64,000 nucleotides of DNA from Deroplatys truncata. Taxonomy: Eukaryota; Arthropoda; Insecta; Mantodea; Mantidae. Within the stretch, counting starts at the first letter, position 1. Each line of letters opens with the position of its first letter. The notes beneath the pieces were generated by a model that worked only from the letters and a program-made list of their open reading frames with translations, was not told the DNA's origin and ran no database searches. Positions 11,535-24,844 of this stretch are shown here, in pieces. The stretch spans positions 219,313,498 through 219,377,497 of the forward strand of contig CM060978.1 of assembly GCA_030765065.1 (NCBI GenBank). The letters run 5' to 3'. The position numbers and the translations under genes are program-made.

Positions 11535-12466
11535 TACTTTCTCTACTACGTATAGTAAGTAGGGGAAGTATTGTATTCCACCCAAAAATTCGATACCGAA
11601 ATTTCACCGGAAATACATGTTTTGAGACTCCCTGAATCCCCAAAAAACATTTTTGGAAACATGTCCGTGTGTGTGTCTGTCTGTTGTGTGTCTGTCTGTC
11701 TGTCTATCTGTGTGTCTGTCTGTGAACAGCATAATTCAGAAACGAACAGTCGGATAAACACCAAACTTGGTATTTAGGTTCAGTATCTTCCAGGGATGCG
11801 ACACGAAGGTTTTCAAGAAAATCCCCCCACCCCAGATTACCCTTTACATGGAAGATTTTTCGAAAATTTTAATTTCCTCAAAAATGGCTCTAACGATTTT
11901 GATTAAAATATCATATGTTTAAGATATTTTTATAACAAATAAAACGTATATTTTGAATTTCCTGGGAATGTCTCCAAAAGTATTCTTCATTGTGAGCGAC
12001 TTTTCCATAACTGGTAAACCATAAGAGAGAGACAAAGTTTTACTACACAAAAAATGTAGATCGCATTAAAATACACAATTTATGTCATATACATTTTTTT
12101 AGTGAACCATTTTCGAGATATTGCTTGTTATTCCCTTAAATTTTTCAATACTTATTTTCTCAAATGGGAATTCATTATTAATTTTTTCTCTTGGATATGC
12201 AAAGAGTATTAATCTGTGGGAAAGGGAATGGTGCTGCACCTAGCAACAAGTTATTAAGAATATGTATGTGCTTAAACGCTACTGTATTTCTATATTGCCC
12301 TTGTAAATATATATTCCCCTTACATCTACAAGAAACTTAGCAATAAGATAGAGTCTGCAAATGTTTATCTCGATTAAAATGAAGTAGATGGAGAATAAGC
12401 GTTTTGTAAAAATAGTTTGTACAAGAATAGAGAAATTCATGTGAGTGTAACACATCAGATTTTTTA
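11535..12466 (+). repeat. Family A element, full-length copy
   Basis: Full copy from TTTTTACTTTCTCTACTACG to GTGAGTGTAACACATCAGATTTTTT. Same 3' subfamily as the copy at 3253 (ATGCAAAGAGTATTAATCTG). The internal microsatellite (about 11670-11725) is a TGTG/TCTG mosaic. It abuts the LINE remnant that starts at 12467. Confidence 0.85.
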
Positions 12467-15400
12467 GATGGTAATAAGACCGTCAAATATTAAACTTCCC
12501 GGCATTTCATTGGTTTTAAGAGAAGATGTGCGGGGTGAAGTAACATTTATAAATGCAAATGGAGGGAACGGGGTGGATTATATAATCTGCAGCTCAGAAA
12601 TTATACCATCAATTAGAGATTTCTTGGTATGGGGCAGGACTGACTCTTGCCATTCCTTTAGGCTTAAGTGTCGCAGTAGAAAAACAAAGTGAGAATGCCC
12701 CGGGGGATGGTAATACTGAAGACATGGGCCGACTAATAATACGATACCAATGAAGGGAAGGGGAGGTATATCGAGAAAAGCTTGGAGAAATTCTAGGTAA
12801 CACTACCGTTCCCAGAAACACTGTACACCAATTCATCTCTCCAATATGGGAGGCTGGAAATAATATGCAAGTAAAAAGTGGGAAAACACATTTTCTACCT
12901 TCGGTGGTTGGTCCAGCAGAGAATGCCAGGAAAGTAAAAGGGCAATGGGCCGGGCTCTCAAAGAGCTTATAGGAGGAAAGGGGGAGAAGAAAGACGGAAA
13001 GGTTTCGTTTTGTTAAGAAAAACATACAAGGAATTATTGGTCAGTAAGAAGGAGGAATGGAGGCAGAAAACAGTAGGGGAAATTTTGGGGGCGTGTCACA
13101 GGGTCAGGAAGCTGGTGTGTGCAGGATTCTAAAAAAGATTAGAAAGAGTCCTTTTGTGCATAATTATATAACACCAAGGAACTGTAAGAGCCATTTTCAG
13201 GAAATTTTCGGAGTTGGGGAGAACTGGAAGTAGGCAATACTGACTGAAACTCAACTACTAGGAGCGCCGAAAATCGAAAACTTGGAATAAGATATAACAA
13301 TGCGGTAAGTAATTCAGGCAACGAATAGTTTAAAAAATAACAAAGTCCCGGAGCTAGAGGGAATACCAGGTGAACTATTTAAGGAGGGGATGAAAATCGA
13401 ATCTTTAGAAATTTGGCACTAAAAGTATTGAACAAAATTTTTAAGGGGGGCACGTTTCCACATGAATGGACGACGGCAATTGTATGCCCAATATATAAAA
13501 AGGGAAATAAAAAAATTCCTAACAACTATAGGGGGTAGCGCTTCTTCCAGTAATGAGCAAAGTTTACTGTAAGATTTTATTTGAGCCACTGAGACAATAA
13601 ATCAAAGAAAACAACAAATTTTCCGCATTTCAAGCGGGGTTCAGGGAGAAATTCAGCACAGTTGACAATATATTTATATTAGATAGTAGATATTAGAGTG
13701 AAGCAAACGCAGAAAAAGAGGGGAAAACTACAATGTGCTTTTATAGATTTTCGTAAAGCGTTCGACTGTGTGGAAAGGCAAGCAATCTGGGTGAAATTAC
13801 GGGCGAAGGGTTTGTAAGGAAAGATTATTAGGGCACTTAGGCAATATACAAAAAAGTCGAGTTTTGCGTAAAATGCGATTCCAAAACCGTATCGAAGAAT
13901 GTTATAACTCGGAGGGGAGTAAGACAGGGAACGATATACCGGAAGTGTTGAAATCAGTTGAACCTGATGCTCCTAGTATAGAAAATATCCCCATACCCGC
14001 TCTGCTATACACGGATAATTTAATTTTAATGTCACATCAATTTCCGGGCTGCAAAGAGAACTAAATTGCTTAGAAGCATATTGTAAGGAATGGGGAATGG
14101 CAGTGAATGAAGTGAAAAGCAAAACACTAACGTTCAAGAATGGAGCGGTATATAGCAGCAAGGAGATCTGAACATACGCAGGACATATATTGGAGAATGT
14201 TAAAGTATTTACGTATCTGGGGGTCACATTATCTATGAACGGAAGGTGGGGGTAGCACATAGACATCACAAAACGTAAATTCATAGTAAAAAATCTGATG
14301 TGTTACACTCACATGTCTTTCTCTACTCTTGTACACACTATTTTTACAAACTCTTATTCTCCATATATTTCATATTAATCGAGATAAACATTTGCAGAAA
14401 CGATCTTTTGACATGCAAAGAGAATTACGTTTTACACCTACCGAACAGTTTTAGAAATATTTGACTATCGCTTAAGGCCTACTATGTTCCCCTTGTTTTG
14501 TATTTGCAAGGGCAATATAAGCACAGACATATCTATTAATAGCTGGTTGCTATGTGCACCACCATTCCCTTTGCCACAGATTAATGCTCTTTGCATATCC
14601 AAGACAAAAAATGAATAACGAATTCCCATTTGAGACAATAAGTATTGAAAAATTTAAGGGAATAACAAGCAATATCTGGAAAATGGTTCACTCAACAAAA
14701 AAATGTATATGGCATAAATTGTGTATTTCAACGCGATCTACATTTTTTGTGTTGTAAAATTTTGTCTATCTCTTATGGATTACCAGTTATACAAAAGTCG
14801 TTTACAATAAAGAATACTTTTGGAGACATTCCCAGAAAATTCAAGATATACATTCTATTTGTCATGAAAACATCTTAAACATATGATATTTTAATCAAAA
14901 TCGTTGGAGCGATTTTTGAGAAAATTAAAATTTTCGAAGAATGTTCCATGTAAAGGGTATTCTGGGGTGCGGGGATTTTCTTGAAAGCCTTCGTGTCGCA
15001 TCTCTGGAAGATACTGAATCTAAATACCAGGTTTGGTGTTTATCCTACTGTTCGTTTCTGAGTTATGCTGTTGACAGACAGACACACACAGACATGTTTC
15101 CAAAAATGCTTGTTTTGGATTCAGGGGGTCTCAAAATATGTATTTCCGGTGAAATCTCGGTATCGAAGTTTTGGGTGGAATGCAATACTTCCCCTACTTA
15201 CTATACGTAGTAGAGAAAGTAAAAATATGGAGTCATTAATGTCACTTATGAAAGTTCCTGATCTACCCACAAGGACAATGGAGATGGTATACAGAGCTGT
15301 TGTTAGGTCTAGTTCATCATATGGTGCAGAAATTTGGGGTTGGGAAAGGAATGAAAAATTGAACCAAATCCAGACGCATTTTCTGAAGCGAATTCTACAG

Positions 15401-16030
15401 GTGGGGGAGGGTACTGCAAATTGTGGGGTTCTTAAAGAATTCGGCTTATACAATGAAAGCATTCATCTGAAAGTAAAGGTAATTTAATACTGGTTACGCA
15501 TAGCACTTTTACGCGCGGTTTGTTTCAGAGAGGAAGTACGGGAAGGGTGGATACGTATAGGGGAACGAAATTGCAAAGAGGCTTTGAAGAAATTGGAATG
15601 GGGTACAATGGGCTACACGGAAGGGACTTGGGACGTAGCGGATGGAAGCTAATTCAAAGACGAATACGGGATATTGAAACACAGAATTTAGAGTCACAAT
15701 ATACAGCTAAAATTTCACTTAATTTACAGTGTCAATAACGCGGACTGGGGAGGGAGGCCTACTTAGACAACGGTACGCGAGAGGAAAGAAGTGGTTTGGC
15801 GTGGCTAAGATTGGGTGCCTGCAAGGGCAAGAAATTAACTGATGAAATTAACTGAGAGTATGTCCACTCTGTGGTGAAAGCGAAACATGGAATCATATTC
15901 TGGCTGAGTGCAAGCAAACGGGATTGCTCAGAAAACAATATCTCCCATCACAGTATCTGGGATCCAGTAGGGGAATGGAGACCTGCTTGGATGTAACGTT
16001 GGAGGCGGGTGTCGTAAAATGGGCTCTTTA
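12467..16030 (+). pseudogene. Non-LTR retrotransposon (LINE), decayed, split by a family A insertion
   Basis: Coding fragments appear in LINE order. At 12468-12692 the end of an endonuclease domain (TFINANGGNGVDYIICSSE...FLVWGRTDSCHSF). Between 13440 and 14060 a reverse transcriptase with AFIDFRKAFDCVER (~13740-13785) and the catalytic box, normally YADD, as YTDN (14008-14019). At 14205-14285 YLGVTLSMNG. After a family A insertion (14292-15227) the frame resumes in the same sentence with ESLMSLMKVPDLPTRTMEMVYRAVVRSS. At 15855-15914 a C-terminal zinc knuckle RVCPLCGESETWNHILAEC. Many stops and frameshifts make it dead. Clade not assigned; the arrangement is of Jockey/I/CR1-like type. The 5' end is missing, cut by the family A copy at 11535; the 3' end meets another at 16031. 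Confidence 0.8.
14292..15227 (-). repeat. Family A element inserted into the LINE
   Basis: Minus-strand copy from TCTGATGTGTTACACTCACATG to CGTAGTAGAGAAAGTAAAAA. The LINE reading frame on either side (TTCATAGTAAAAAA | TATGGAGTC) rejoins exactly as F-I-V-K-N-M-E-S, which fixes the insertion inside a run of six A residues. Contains GACAGACAGACACACACAGAC as its microsatellite. Confidence 0.9.
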
Positions 16031-16852
16031 GTAAGTAGGGGCAGTATTGTATTCCACCCAAAAATTCTATACCGAGATTTCACCGGAAATATATGTTTTG
16101 AGGCACGCTGAATCCAAAAAAAAGCATTTTTGGAAACATATCCGTGTGTGTGTCTGTGAACAGCATAACTCAGAAACGAACACTCGGATAAACACCAAAC
16201 TTGGTATTTAGGTTCAGTATCTTCCAGAGATGCGACACGAAGATTTTCGAGAAAATCCCCCACCCCAGATTACCCTTTACATGGAACATTTTTCAAAAAT
16301 TTTAATTTTCTCAAAAATGGCTCTAACGATTTTGATTAAAATATCATATGTTTAAGATATTTTCATGAGAAATGAAATGTATATCTCGATTTTTCTGGGA
16401 AAGTCTCCAAAAGTATTCTTCATTGTGAACTACTTTTGCATAACTGGTAAACCATAAGAGATAGACAAAGTTTTATTACACAAAAAATGCAGTTCGCGTT
16501 AAAATACACAATTTATGTCATATACATTTTTTTTGGGTGAACCATTTTCGAGATATTGCTTCTTATTCCCTTCAATTTCCCAATACTTACACTTTTTCTC
16601 AAATGGGAATTCGTTATTCATTTTTTTGTCCTGGTAATGCAAAGAGAATGAAATACTCCACATAGCAACCAGCTTTTAATATATTTGACTATCACTTAAA
16701 GTCTACCAATTCCCCTTGCATCTACAAGAAAATTAACAATAAGATTAATATCTCGATATCTCGATTAACATGAAGCATATGGAGAATAAGCTGTTGTAAA
16801 AATAGTTTGTACAAAAGTAGAGAAAGCCATGTGAGTGTAACACATAAGATTT
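16031..16852 (+). repeat. Family A element, slightly 5'-truncated
   Basis: Starts inside the hairpin (AGTAAGTAGGGGCAGTATTG) directly after the LINE remnant and runs to GTGTAACACATAAGATTTTT. The first ~20 bases of the family, including ACTTTCTCTACT, are missing. Confidence 0.85.
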
Positions 16853-17640
16853 TTATTTTTATTATACACAGTGTTAGAGTATAGGGACAGGAAAAGCATG
16901 TACGGCAATAAAGCCCATGGGATTGTTGTATTGTACAAGAGTAGACTGATACTGTTCATAATAAAAGTCCTTGTACTACTAATACTAGTTTTAAGATTGT
17001 GATATGGTTTTAAAATCTGTGAATGGAAGGATCATCCATTACGAAGGGAAGCATGCATGTAGTGAATGTTGCAGAGGGTAATATATTTTTAACCCAGTCA
17101 GAGCGAACAGAGCCATAAAGGTTGTTCACATCGGTTATAAGTGCTTTGGAAATGGTCACACAAATTCGCATTGCTGGTTGTTTTGTTTAATTAACTAATG
17201 AGGTACAGCCACACGATTTTTCGCGCTACCCACAAAACCAGTGCACAAATGGAATTTAACCAGCCGTTTAGGGTTTACATTTAGGAAGGGAAGCATCCAT
17301 TAATTTGAAAATAGTTTGTTTTGCTTGGTCTTTCCTGAAGCGCGGTTTACAGAAACACGTGGTGATGACATTCAAGAGCACTGTGGTCTTCCTCCATCAG
17401 CCACTGACCTCTGTTGTCTTTCCACCGCGGAACAGCATGTAAATTTTGTTTTCATTAGCAGCTAAAATAAATGCTTTAGTATAATTTACCTCTCTATGAT
17501 ACATTCCTCAAGGTACTTCAACAAGATCTAAATATTTCAACTTTTGGCTTTCAAAGAGCTGCGTTAATATTTTTCTGATCATAGCTGTGAAACGAATTAA
17601 TTAAATCAGTGTTGTAGCGTGTGAATGGATATTCCAGAAT
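16853..17640. other. No recognisable feature
   Basis: No coding motif, repeat family or RNA gene recognised. Confidence 0.4.
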
Positions 17641-17644
17641 CTAC

Positions 17645-18400
17645 TTAAAAAAAATTACCATGTGCTGCATTCACACGAATTTCTGTACTCATCATTCAAC
17701 AAACTGTTTTTACAAAAGCTTGATCTTCTATCTACTTCGTTTTAATCCAGTTAAACTTTCGATAAACATTTAGATATTTCATATTAGGTATATGCAGCAG
17801 GTGAAGCGATAGTCAGATTTTTAAAAAGCGTGTCACTATGCGATGCGTTTGCAAATTCCATCCTCTTTGCAACTTGCCACTATCTAAACGCAGAAGTGTA
17901 TCTGAAAATTCAAACTAATAAGAAAGAATATCTCGGAAATAGTTAAAGCCACAAACACATGTATTTGGCAAAAAGTGTGTACTTTAAAGAGATCTACATT
18001 CCTTGTGTAGTAATACTTGATCTATCTCTTACGATTTACCGGTTATGCAAAACTCATTCAGAATGAAGACGACTTCACTGGTTGTTTCCAGAAAATTCAA
18101 GTTATACATTTTATTTTCTTGAAAATAAATTAAACATATGGTATTTTGATCAAAATTGTAACAGATATCTTTGAGAAAATCACAATAACCAAGTTTTTTC
18201 TATGTAAAATGTAGTTTCATAGAGAGAATTTTCTTGAAAATCTTTGTGTCGCATCCTTGGAAGATGCTGAACTTAAATACCAAGTTTGGCATTTAACTGA
18301 CTTTCGTTTTTGAGTTATAGTATTCACAGACACACACACAAACACGCACACGAACCTTTATCTAAAAATGTATTTTTGGATTCAGGGATCATCAAAATGT
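17645..18400 (-). repeat. Family A element, old copy
   Basis: Diverged minus-strand copy. Recognised by CATTCACACGAATTTCT, GATAAACATTTAG, AGAGATCTACATT, TACCGGTTATGC, TCTTGAAAATCTTTGTGTCGC and GGATTCAGG in family order. The terminal ~150 bases at the hairpin end are absent. Confidence 0.65.
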
Positions 18401-18551
18401 ATGCCGTTTTGTTAATGTTTTCAATAATACTTATAATAATACTCGTATTACTTTCTTACTGATTACCTGTAAAGGAAGTATTGTGCTTTATATAACATTT
18501 CGATATTGATATTATACGCGTATATATATTGACGCTTCTATAATATGAGCA

Positions 18552-19494
18552 GTATTTTTAACACTTAAATGATTTCAGTCAAATTATATAATATATAAAA
18601 TATAATAACAGTCCGCCTTAAAGCAAAATGTGTATTTAACAAGATATAAAAAGTGTATATTACAGTCATTGTATATGTTTATATTATTGTATAAACGTTC
18701 AATAAGGTTATGTGAATGTATTACGTAATTTAATAAATTAGGAGCTGTAAGAAATAGGTCAAAAGGTGCTAACAATAAGGTAACAATCAGGTAACCTTGA
18801 GGCAATAATGAATTTGAAAGTTTAAATGCTATTTGTGATTCTTGGAAGCAATAATTTTTGTGACATTTCATAAAATAGCCAATCAACAACCAGAAAAAGC
18901 TTTAGTTGAATGAATGTATTTTATTGGAGTAGGATTAGCCAATCAGAAATTGACATATAACAAAATTTACAAATTCAGAAATCATTTGATTGTAGATAGC
19001 GCTCATAACTAAACGTGTTGCTTGCAGATAGTGTTCCTAACCGGAAGCGAATTAATAAAAGAATCTCACAGCTCTCTACATCAGTGAAATGCTATTTAAA
19101 CTGTGTCAAGGATTGATAAATGTAGTGAAGCAAAAATTATAATCTGTGTAAGCCTACATTCTTAGCCGCACTACTCCCTGCAAAGAAATCCATGTCTCTA
19201 ACAGTAATACTGACGCAGCCGAGGCAAAGATAAATATATAATATTTAAAGAAACAGTTAAATTACAAAGTTAATATTTTTAAATTTGGGACGAAGGCTAA
19301 CGGGTACAATACGTGCGGTTGCAACTACTTCAAGTTCTGCTTCCCAACAGTTGAACTGCAATAATGCACATTCTTCAAACTGGCTTTCCATACGTGAAGC
19401 AACAACCTACTTGAATTTGGCTCCCAAAGCATGCGGCAAATAACGTAAAAATAACAATACAACCTACTTCAAATACCTAAAGCATTTTTAGACA

Positions 19495-19495
<1 letters not shown>
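18552..19495 (+). mobile_element. Family C LTR-retrotransposon remnant, copy 2
   Basis: LTR-like block from ATGAGCAGTATTTTTAACAC (~18546) through TAGCCAATCA and AATAAAAGAATCTCACAGC (~19060) to TGACGCAGCCGAGGCA (19211-19226), a primer-site-like motif. Then a leader with GGACGAAGGCTAACGGG and at least three degenerate ~45-base units (ACTTCAAGTTCTGCTTCCCA, CTTCAAACTGGCTTTCCA, CTTGAATTTGGCTCCCAA). Ends inside the leader at ~19495. No coding sequence. Confidence 0.65.
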
Positions 19496-19530
<35 letters not shown>

Positions 19531-19900
19531 AGGATAACTCATAAGCAAAAAGTAAGACGAGTACTAATATTGACATTAAGTTCACTACCTTTCAGGAATA
19601 GGGGCCCGTAGATTTCCAGGTAAATTCTTCCACCGCAAACTACCATTTACATAGAAGTATATTCGTTATTTTTTACTTTCTGAATAAACGGCTCTAACGA
19701 TTTGGAGTAAAATTACATAGTTTAATATATTGACATGAAGAATAAAATTTACGCGTATATCTTGAATTTTATGCAAAAACTCTGTGACGTCCTCTTCATT
19801 CTCAGTGAATTTGTCATAATGCTGTATAATCTAAGAACTTACTACAGGAAAAATATTATTTTCTAAGATAAATTTGTAGAACGGATATAAAAAATATATT
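19496..19900 (+). repeat. Family A element, old fragment, with (GT)n
   Basis: Begins with (GT)14 at 19498-19527, the family A internal microsatellite, then GGATAACTCATAAGC, CCTTTCAGGAATAGG, TTTACATAGAAG, GGCTCTAACGATTTGG and later blocks. Strongly diverged. Nothing was recognised in 19901-20152. Confidence 0.55.
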
Positions 19901-20152
19901 ATAGAGGATAAAGAAAAATTTGTGAATGTAACACATCATACTTCCTTTACTTTACACGTACAACTTTTAAATAATAAAAATAATATTATTGTGCATTTTT
20001 AGAAGTTTGTTAGAACTGTGCGACAGCTTTGAAGATGCACACTCACTGTTTACATTTTCTTTATGTTTATAATTTTATATATTGTATACTTATTTTTAAC
20101 AGTAATGCTATTATATTTTACTTTATACCAATGGCATTATATTATCAAATAT

Positions 20153-20780
20153 CCCTACTACGTATAGTAAGTAGGGGATGTACCTATTGTATTCCACCCA
20201 AAAATTTGATGTCAAGATTTCACCGGAAATATGTTTTAAGACCCCTGAACACAAAAAAACCCAAACATTTTTAGTAAAGTATCCGTGTGTGTGTGTGTGT
20301 TTGTGTGCCTGTGCCTGTGAACGGCATAACTCAAAAACGAAACGTCGGATAAGTGCCAAACTTGATATTTAAGTCCAGTATCTTCCAAAGATGCGACACA
20401 AAGATTTTCAAGAAAATCTTTCCACCCCAACTACCTTTACATGGAGCATTTCTCGAAAATTTCGACTTTCTAAAAATTAACTCTAACGATTTTGATTAAA
20501 ATACCATAAATTAAAAGACATTTACATGACAAATAAAATGCATATTTGGAATTTCCTGGGAATAGCCATTTAAGTTCTCATCCTTTCTCGCAATTGCATT
20601 GGAAAGAGCATGAATTTTAAGGCAGCATATAGCGTCCAGTTGTTAAACATTTGACTATGACTATTATCTTAGCATCTATAACGAAACGTGTAATGTGGCT
20701 ATTTCTGCAAAGGTTTATTTGGATTAAAGCGCAGCAGATATAAGAATAAGTTTTAGTAGGGTATAATTTGTATATGAAAT
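20153..20780 (+). repeat. Family A element, intermediate-age copy
   Basis: Starts CCCTACTACGTATAGTAAGTAGGGG and carries the (GT)n block (20285-20315) and central blocks, with the 3' part decayed beyond ~20560. Nothing was recognised in 20781-21349 except a small hairpin, TACCCG...CGGGTA, near 20973-20992. Confidence 0.75.
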
Positions 20781-21349
20781 AAAAACGATAGGGAGTAGAA
20801 TGTAAATCTTTATAATTATGTCCACCGAAATATTATCTATCATCATTATTGCTGATGTTGAAATTCACAGATCGATTCTCCCTTTGTCTAGCAATAGAAT
20901 GTAAGAAAGGTCGAGGCTAATTCAGTTTTATTAAGCCAGAAGAGGGAAGCTTTAGCTGTTTCTACCTGGATTACCCGACGGTGCACGGGTAGCTTTTTAA
21001 ACGATGACGATATAATTAACTTCATTTACTTAACCTCCTGTTCTTTATGAAACCATAATACACTTAGACAAAGAGTTAATTAAATCTTTCAGGACACTAT
21101 AAAAAACAAAATAAAAATAATGAAAAAGAACTATGCAAGAGCACTAATGAACAATCACATATACCACGTTTTGAAATGATAATTTCTCGTGAATGCAGTT
21201 AGGTGACTTCCACATTGCTAAATATAGCCAATATAATCTTCTTTATTCTCAGTAACCAACATACATAAAACTACCAAGAAAACACAACAAAGAGAAAACA
21301 AAAGAAAACCAAAAATTAACACTTTCTAAGAAGAAGAAGAAAAAAAAAA

Positions 21350-22145
21350 TTGAATGTGTTACACCCACATGACTTTCTCTACTCTAGTACAAACTATTTT
21401 TACAAACGCTTATTCTCCATATGCTTCATGTTAATCCAGATGTTAATCTTATTGCTAATTTTCTTGTAGATGCAAGGGGAATTGGTAGGCTTAAAGGGAT
21501 AGTCAAATATTTTAAGAGCTGGTTCCATTCTCTTTGCATTACCAGAACAAAAAATAAATAACGAATTCCCATTTGAGAAAAAGTATAAGTATTGGAAAAT
21601 TTAAGCGAATAACAAGCAATATCTCAAAAACGGGCCACTCACAAAAATGTATATGACACAAATTGTGTATTTGAACGCGATCTACATTTTTTGTGTAGTA
21701 AAATTTTGTCTATCTCTTATGGTTTACCAGTTATGCAAAAGTCGTTCACAATGAAGAATGCTTTTGGAGACATTCCCAGAAAATTCAAGATATACATTTT
21801 ATTTGTCATGAAAATATCTTAAACATATGGTACTTTATCAATATCGTTAAAGCCATTTTTGAGAAAATTAAAATTTTCGAAAAATGTTCCATGTAAAGGG
21901 TAATCTGGAGTGGGGGAATTTTTTTGAATACCTTCGTGTCGCATCTCTGGAAGATACTGAACCTAAATACCAAGTTTGGTGTTTATCCGACTGTTCGTTT
22001 CTGAGTTATGCCGTTCACAGTCACACAGACACATACACGGACATGTTTACAAAACTTTTTTATGGATTCAGGGGGCCTCAAAACATATATTTCTGGTGAA
22101 ATCTCGGTATCGAATTTTTACTTACTCTACGTAGTAGAAAAAGAA
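21350..22145 (-). repeat. Family A element
   Basis: Minus-strand copy from TGAATGTGTTACACCCACATG to CTACGTAGTAGAAAAAGAAAAAA. About 25 bases upstream of the hairpin (the TTGGGTGGAATACAATACTTCCC block) have been lost near 22120. Nothing was recognised in 22146-22683. Confidence 0.85.
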
Positions 22146-22683
22146 AAAACTAGCCACAGGTGGTATAGCTGTTGATTATTTGTTTGACTGTGTTATTACT
22201 CTATGATCAATGTCAGAGGAGATCAACGAATATGTGAACACGCTGTTCCTTTGTTTTTTGTGAGACCATGAAAGCGTAAGCAATTATTATTCTTATGTTT
22301 AGAATGTTCGTCCTATTATGGATATCGTTGAGAAAGATGTAGATGGTCTTGCCAGCTTTTGTAAGCATCACATAAAATTTAATAATTAATCACGTGAAAT
22401 AGTAATCAATTTCAAATTCCAAACTAAACAGTAAATTTCGCCTTGTGTCACTGGTTATCTGTGGCAAGTTTTCTGGGAATCGGTGCAACAGTGTAGAAGC
22501 TTATGAGGAGCATACACACTTATATACGTACATGCACTGACGTTTATATATTAGATTCCTTACCGTTGTTTCGCATTTCTATCGTCGAGTATAGTAGAGA
22601 GTTAGCGGATCCAAACCTTGACATCATTCCTAAACGATGCTAAAGTTCCACCCCTAAGGGAAGTATTCGTCTGCGTTTTAAAA

Positions 22684-23636
22684 AATCTGATGTGTTACAC
22701 TCACATGACTTTCTCTACTCTTGTGCAAACTATTTTTACAAACTCTTATTCTCCATCTACTTCATACTAATCGAGATAAACATTTGAAGACTCTATCTTA
22801 TTGCTAAGTTTCTTGTAGATGTAAGGGGAATATATATTTACAAGGGCAATATAGAAATATAGTAGTTGTTAAGCACATATATATATCTCTTAATAGCTGG
22901 TTGCTAGGTGCAGCACCATTCCCTTTGCCACAGATTAATACTCTTTGCATATCCAAGACAAAAAAATGAATAACGAATTCCTATTTGAGAAAATAAGTAT
23001 TGAAAGATTTAAGAGAATAACAAGCAATATCTCGGAAATGGTTCACACAACAACAAAAAATCTATATGATATAAATTGTGTATTTTAACACGATCTACAT
23101 CTTTTGTGTAGTAAAATTGTGTCTATCTCTTATGGTTTACCAGTTATGCAAAAGTCGTTCACAATGAAGAATACTTTAGGAGACATTCCCAGAAAATTCA
23201 AGATATACATTTTATTTGTCATGAAAATATCTTAAAGATATGATATTTTAATCAAAATCGTTAGAGCCATTTTTGAGAAAATTAAAATTTTCGAAAAATC
23301 TTCCATGTAAAGGGTAATCTGGGGTGGGGGGATTTTCTTGAAAACCATTGTGTCGCATCTCTGGAAGATACTGAACCTAAATACCAAGTTTGGTGATTAT
23401 CCGACTGTTCGTTTCTGAGTTACGCTGTTCACAGACAGATACACACACAGACAGACACACACACACACACACACACACACACCCACACACACACACACGG
23501 ACGTTTTTCCGAAAATGCTTTTTTTGGATTCAGGGGGTCTCAAAACATGTATTTCCGGTGAAATCCCGGTATCGAATTTTTGGGTGGAATACAATACTTC
23601 CCCTACTTACTATACGTAGTAGAGAAAGCAAAAATT
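22684..23636 (-). repeat. Family A element, full-length copy
   Basis: Full minus-strand copy from TCTGATGTGTTACACTCACATG (22688) to TACGTAGTAGAGAAAGCAAAAA (23634), with a long (CA)n tract at 23442-23498. Its 5' subfamily matches the copies at 3253 and 11535. Confidence 0.9.
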
Positions 23637-23640
23637 CGGG

Positions 23641-24211
23641 CAGCCAAATTAATGGAGGGAAAAATATGTTTTTGGGCATAAACATTAAATGGTAACATAG
23701 CTTAAGTGTTTTGGGGAATTTTCAGATTGTTCATTTTATCACTTTTATAAATTTTTGAAAAAATACGGCAAAATGCAGCTTCTTATATGTGGCGTTTTCA
23801 AAACGATATTTAATGTATTTTTTGGGCATATTTTGTGCATTCATCCACACAGTTTCATTGACATGTACTTAAACTGATGGAGAAATAAATCCGCGTTGTC
23901 GTAAAAAGTGAGCCGAAAATAAATTAAGTCAAAACATTGAAAATTCCCAACTTTGGCATTTTATTCCTCCGCCAAATAAAATTATATTTTCACCGGAAAA
24001 TCAGGTAATATAAAAAAATTGCTCTACTCAATGCGTGTAAACTATATTGAAAAACACCACGTACAAAAGAGTTGTAGTTTTTGCATATATTTCAAAAATT
24101 TATAAACTTGATAAAATAAACGATCTGAAAAACTGCCAAAACATGTAAACTGTATTACTATTTGATCTTTATGTTCAAAAAAGTTAGATTTTCTCTGCAT
24201 TAATTTGGCTG
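23641..24211. mobile_element. MITE-like element with ~23-bp terminal inverted repeats
   Basis: Left end CAGCCAAATTAATGGAGGGA (23641) and right end, read in reverse complement, CAGCCAAATTAATGCAGAGA (24211) match at 18 of 20 bases and continue in AAAA. The 571-bp interior is AT-rich and non-coding. The superfamily is unknown: flanks show no TA and no clear target duplication (TTC nearby on both sides is weak). It sits immediately beside the end of a family A copy. Confidence 0.65.
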
Positions 24212-24261
24212 TTTCAATTTTTTAAAGAGCAGATCAATATTTTCTTGATGGAAATAGAACG

Positions 24262-24320
24262 TGGTAGTAGTAATGGGGGTTTAGGGCGCACAATTGCAGT
24301 GGTCATTAGCGCCCAGGGGG
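24262..24320 (-). mobile_element. Probable 3' tail of a retroposon
   Basis: On the minus strand reads GGGCGCTAATGACCACTGC...GTGCGCCC, a hairpin with GGGCGC/GCGCCC arms, then AAACCCCC and ATTACTACTACC. A GC-rich hairpin followed by a short simple repeat is typical of LINE/SINE 3' ends in arthropods. The body is not recognised upstream. Nothing was recognised in 24321-24844 beyond a weak tRNA-like patch near 24690-24725. Confidence 0.35.
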
Positions 24321-24844
24321 CATAGAATTAAATGTGCATTGTAGATAAGGTAAACTTAAAGATCAATGTACAGTAACCTAAGAGATACAGTTCTAATAAG
24401 TACGTTGTTCAACTCCCCATTCAAACATGTTCCTTCGAAAGATAATTCGATTTGATCCATCGTCATGTGATTTATATGTTATAGCATATCCACATAAGCA
24501 AACGCTTCACGTCAAATGCTCTTTAGTTTGTGCTTATACTTGGGTTCTATAATGGGTTTATATTCCTTTTAAGAACTAAATTATCTGTACATTTACACTA
24601 CTGTTGTGGTAATTTCAGTCTCTCGGAAGGAGCATTTAAACTATACAATTATTGCCATTTTCCATTCGGTTGAACCCGGTGCTTTTGGATTTGAATGTTG
24701 GCATGCTAACCACCAGACCGTGTCTCACACGCTTCAAGATGTTTCTTCTCATAAATGTTTCCGTCTCGTTCTCATATGCATAAACGTCTCAACAACTGCG
24801 ATTACTCCAATTGGGCTACTGTACTCCATATTTGACGTTTAAAA

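Noticed and set aside
13139..15462. Minus-strand open frames across the LINE region
   Set aside because: They are antisense shadows of the plus-strand reverse transcriptase fragments.
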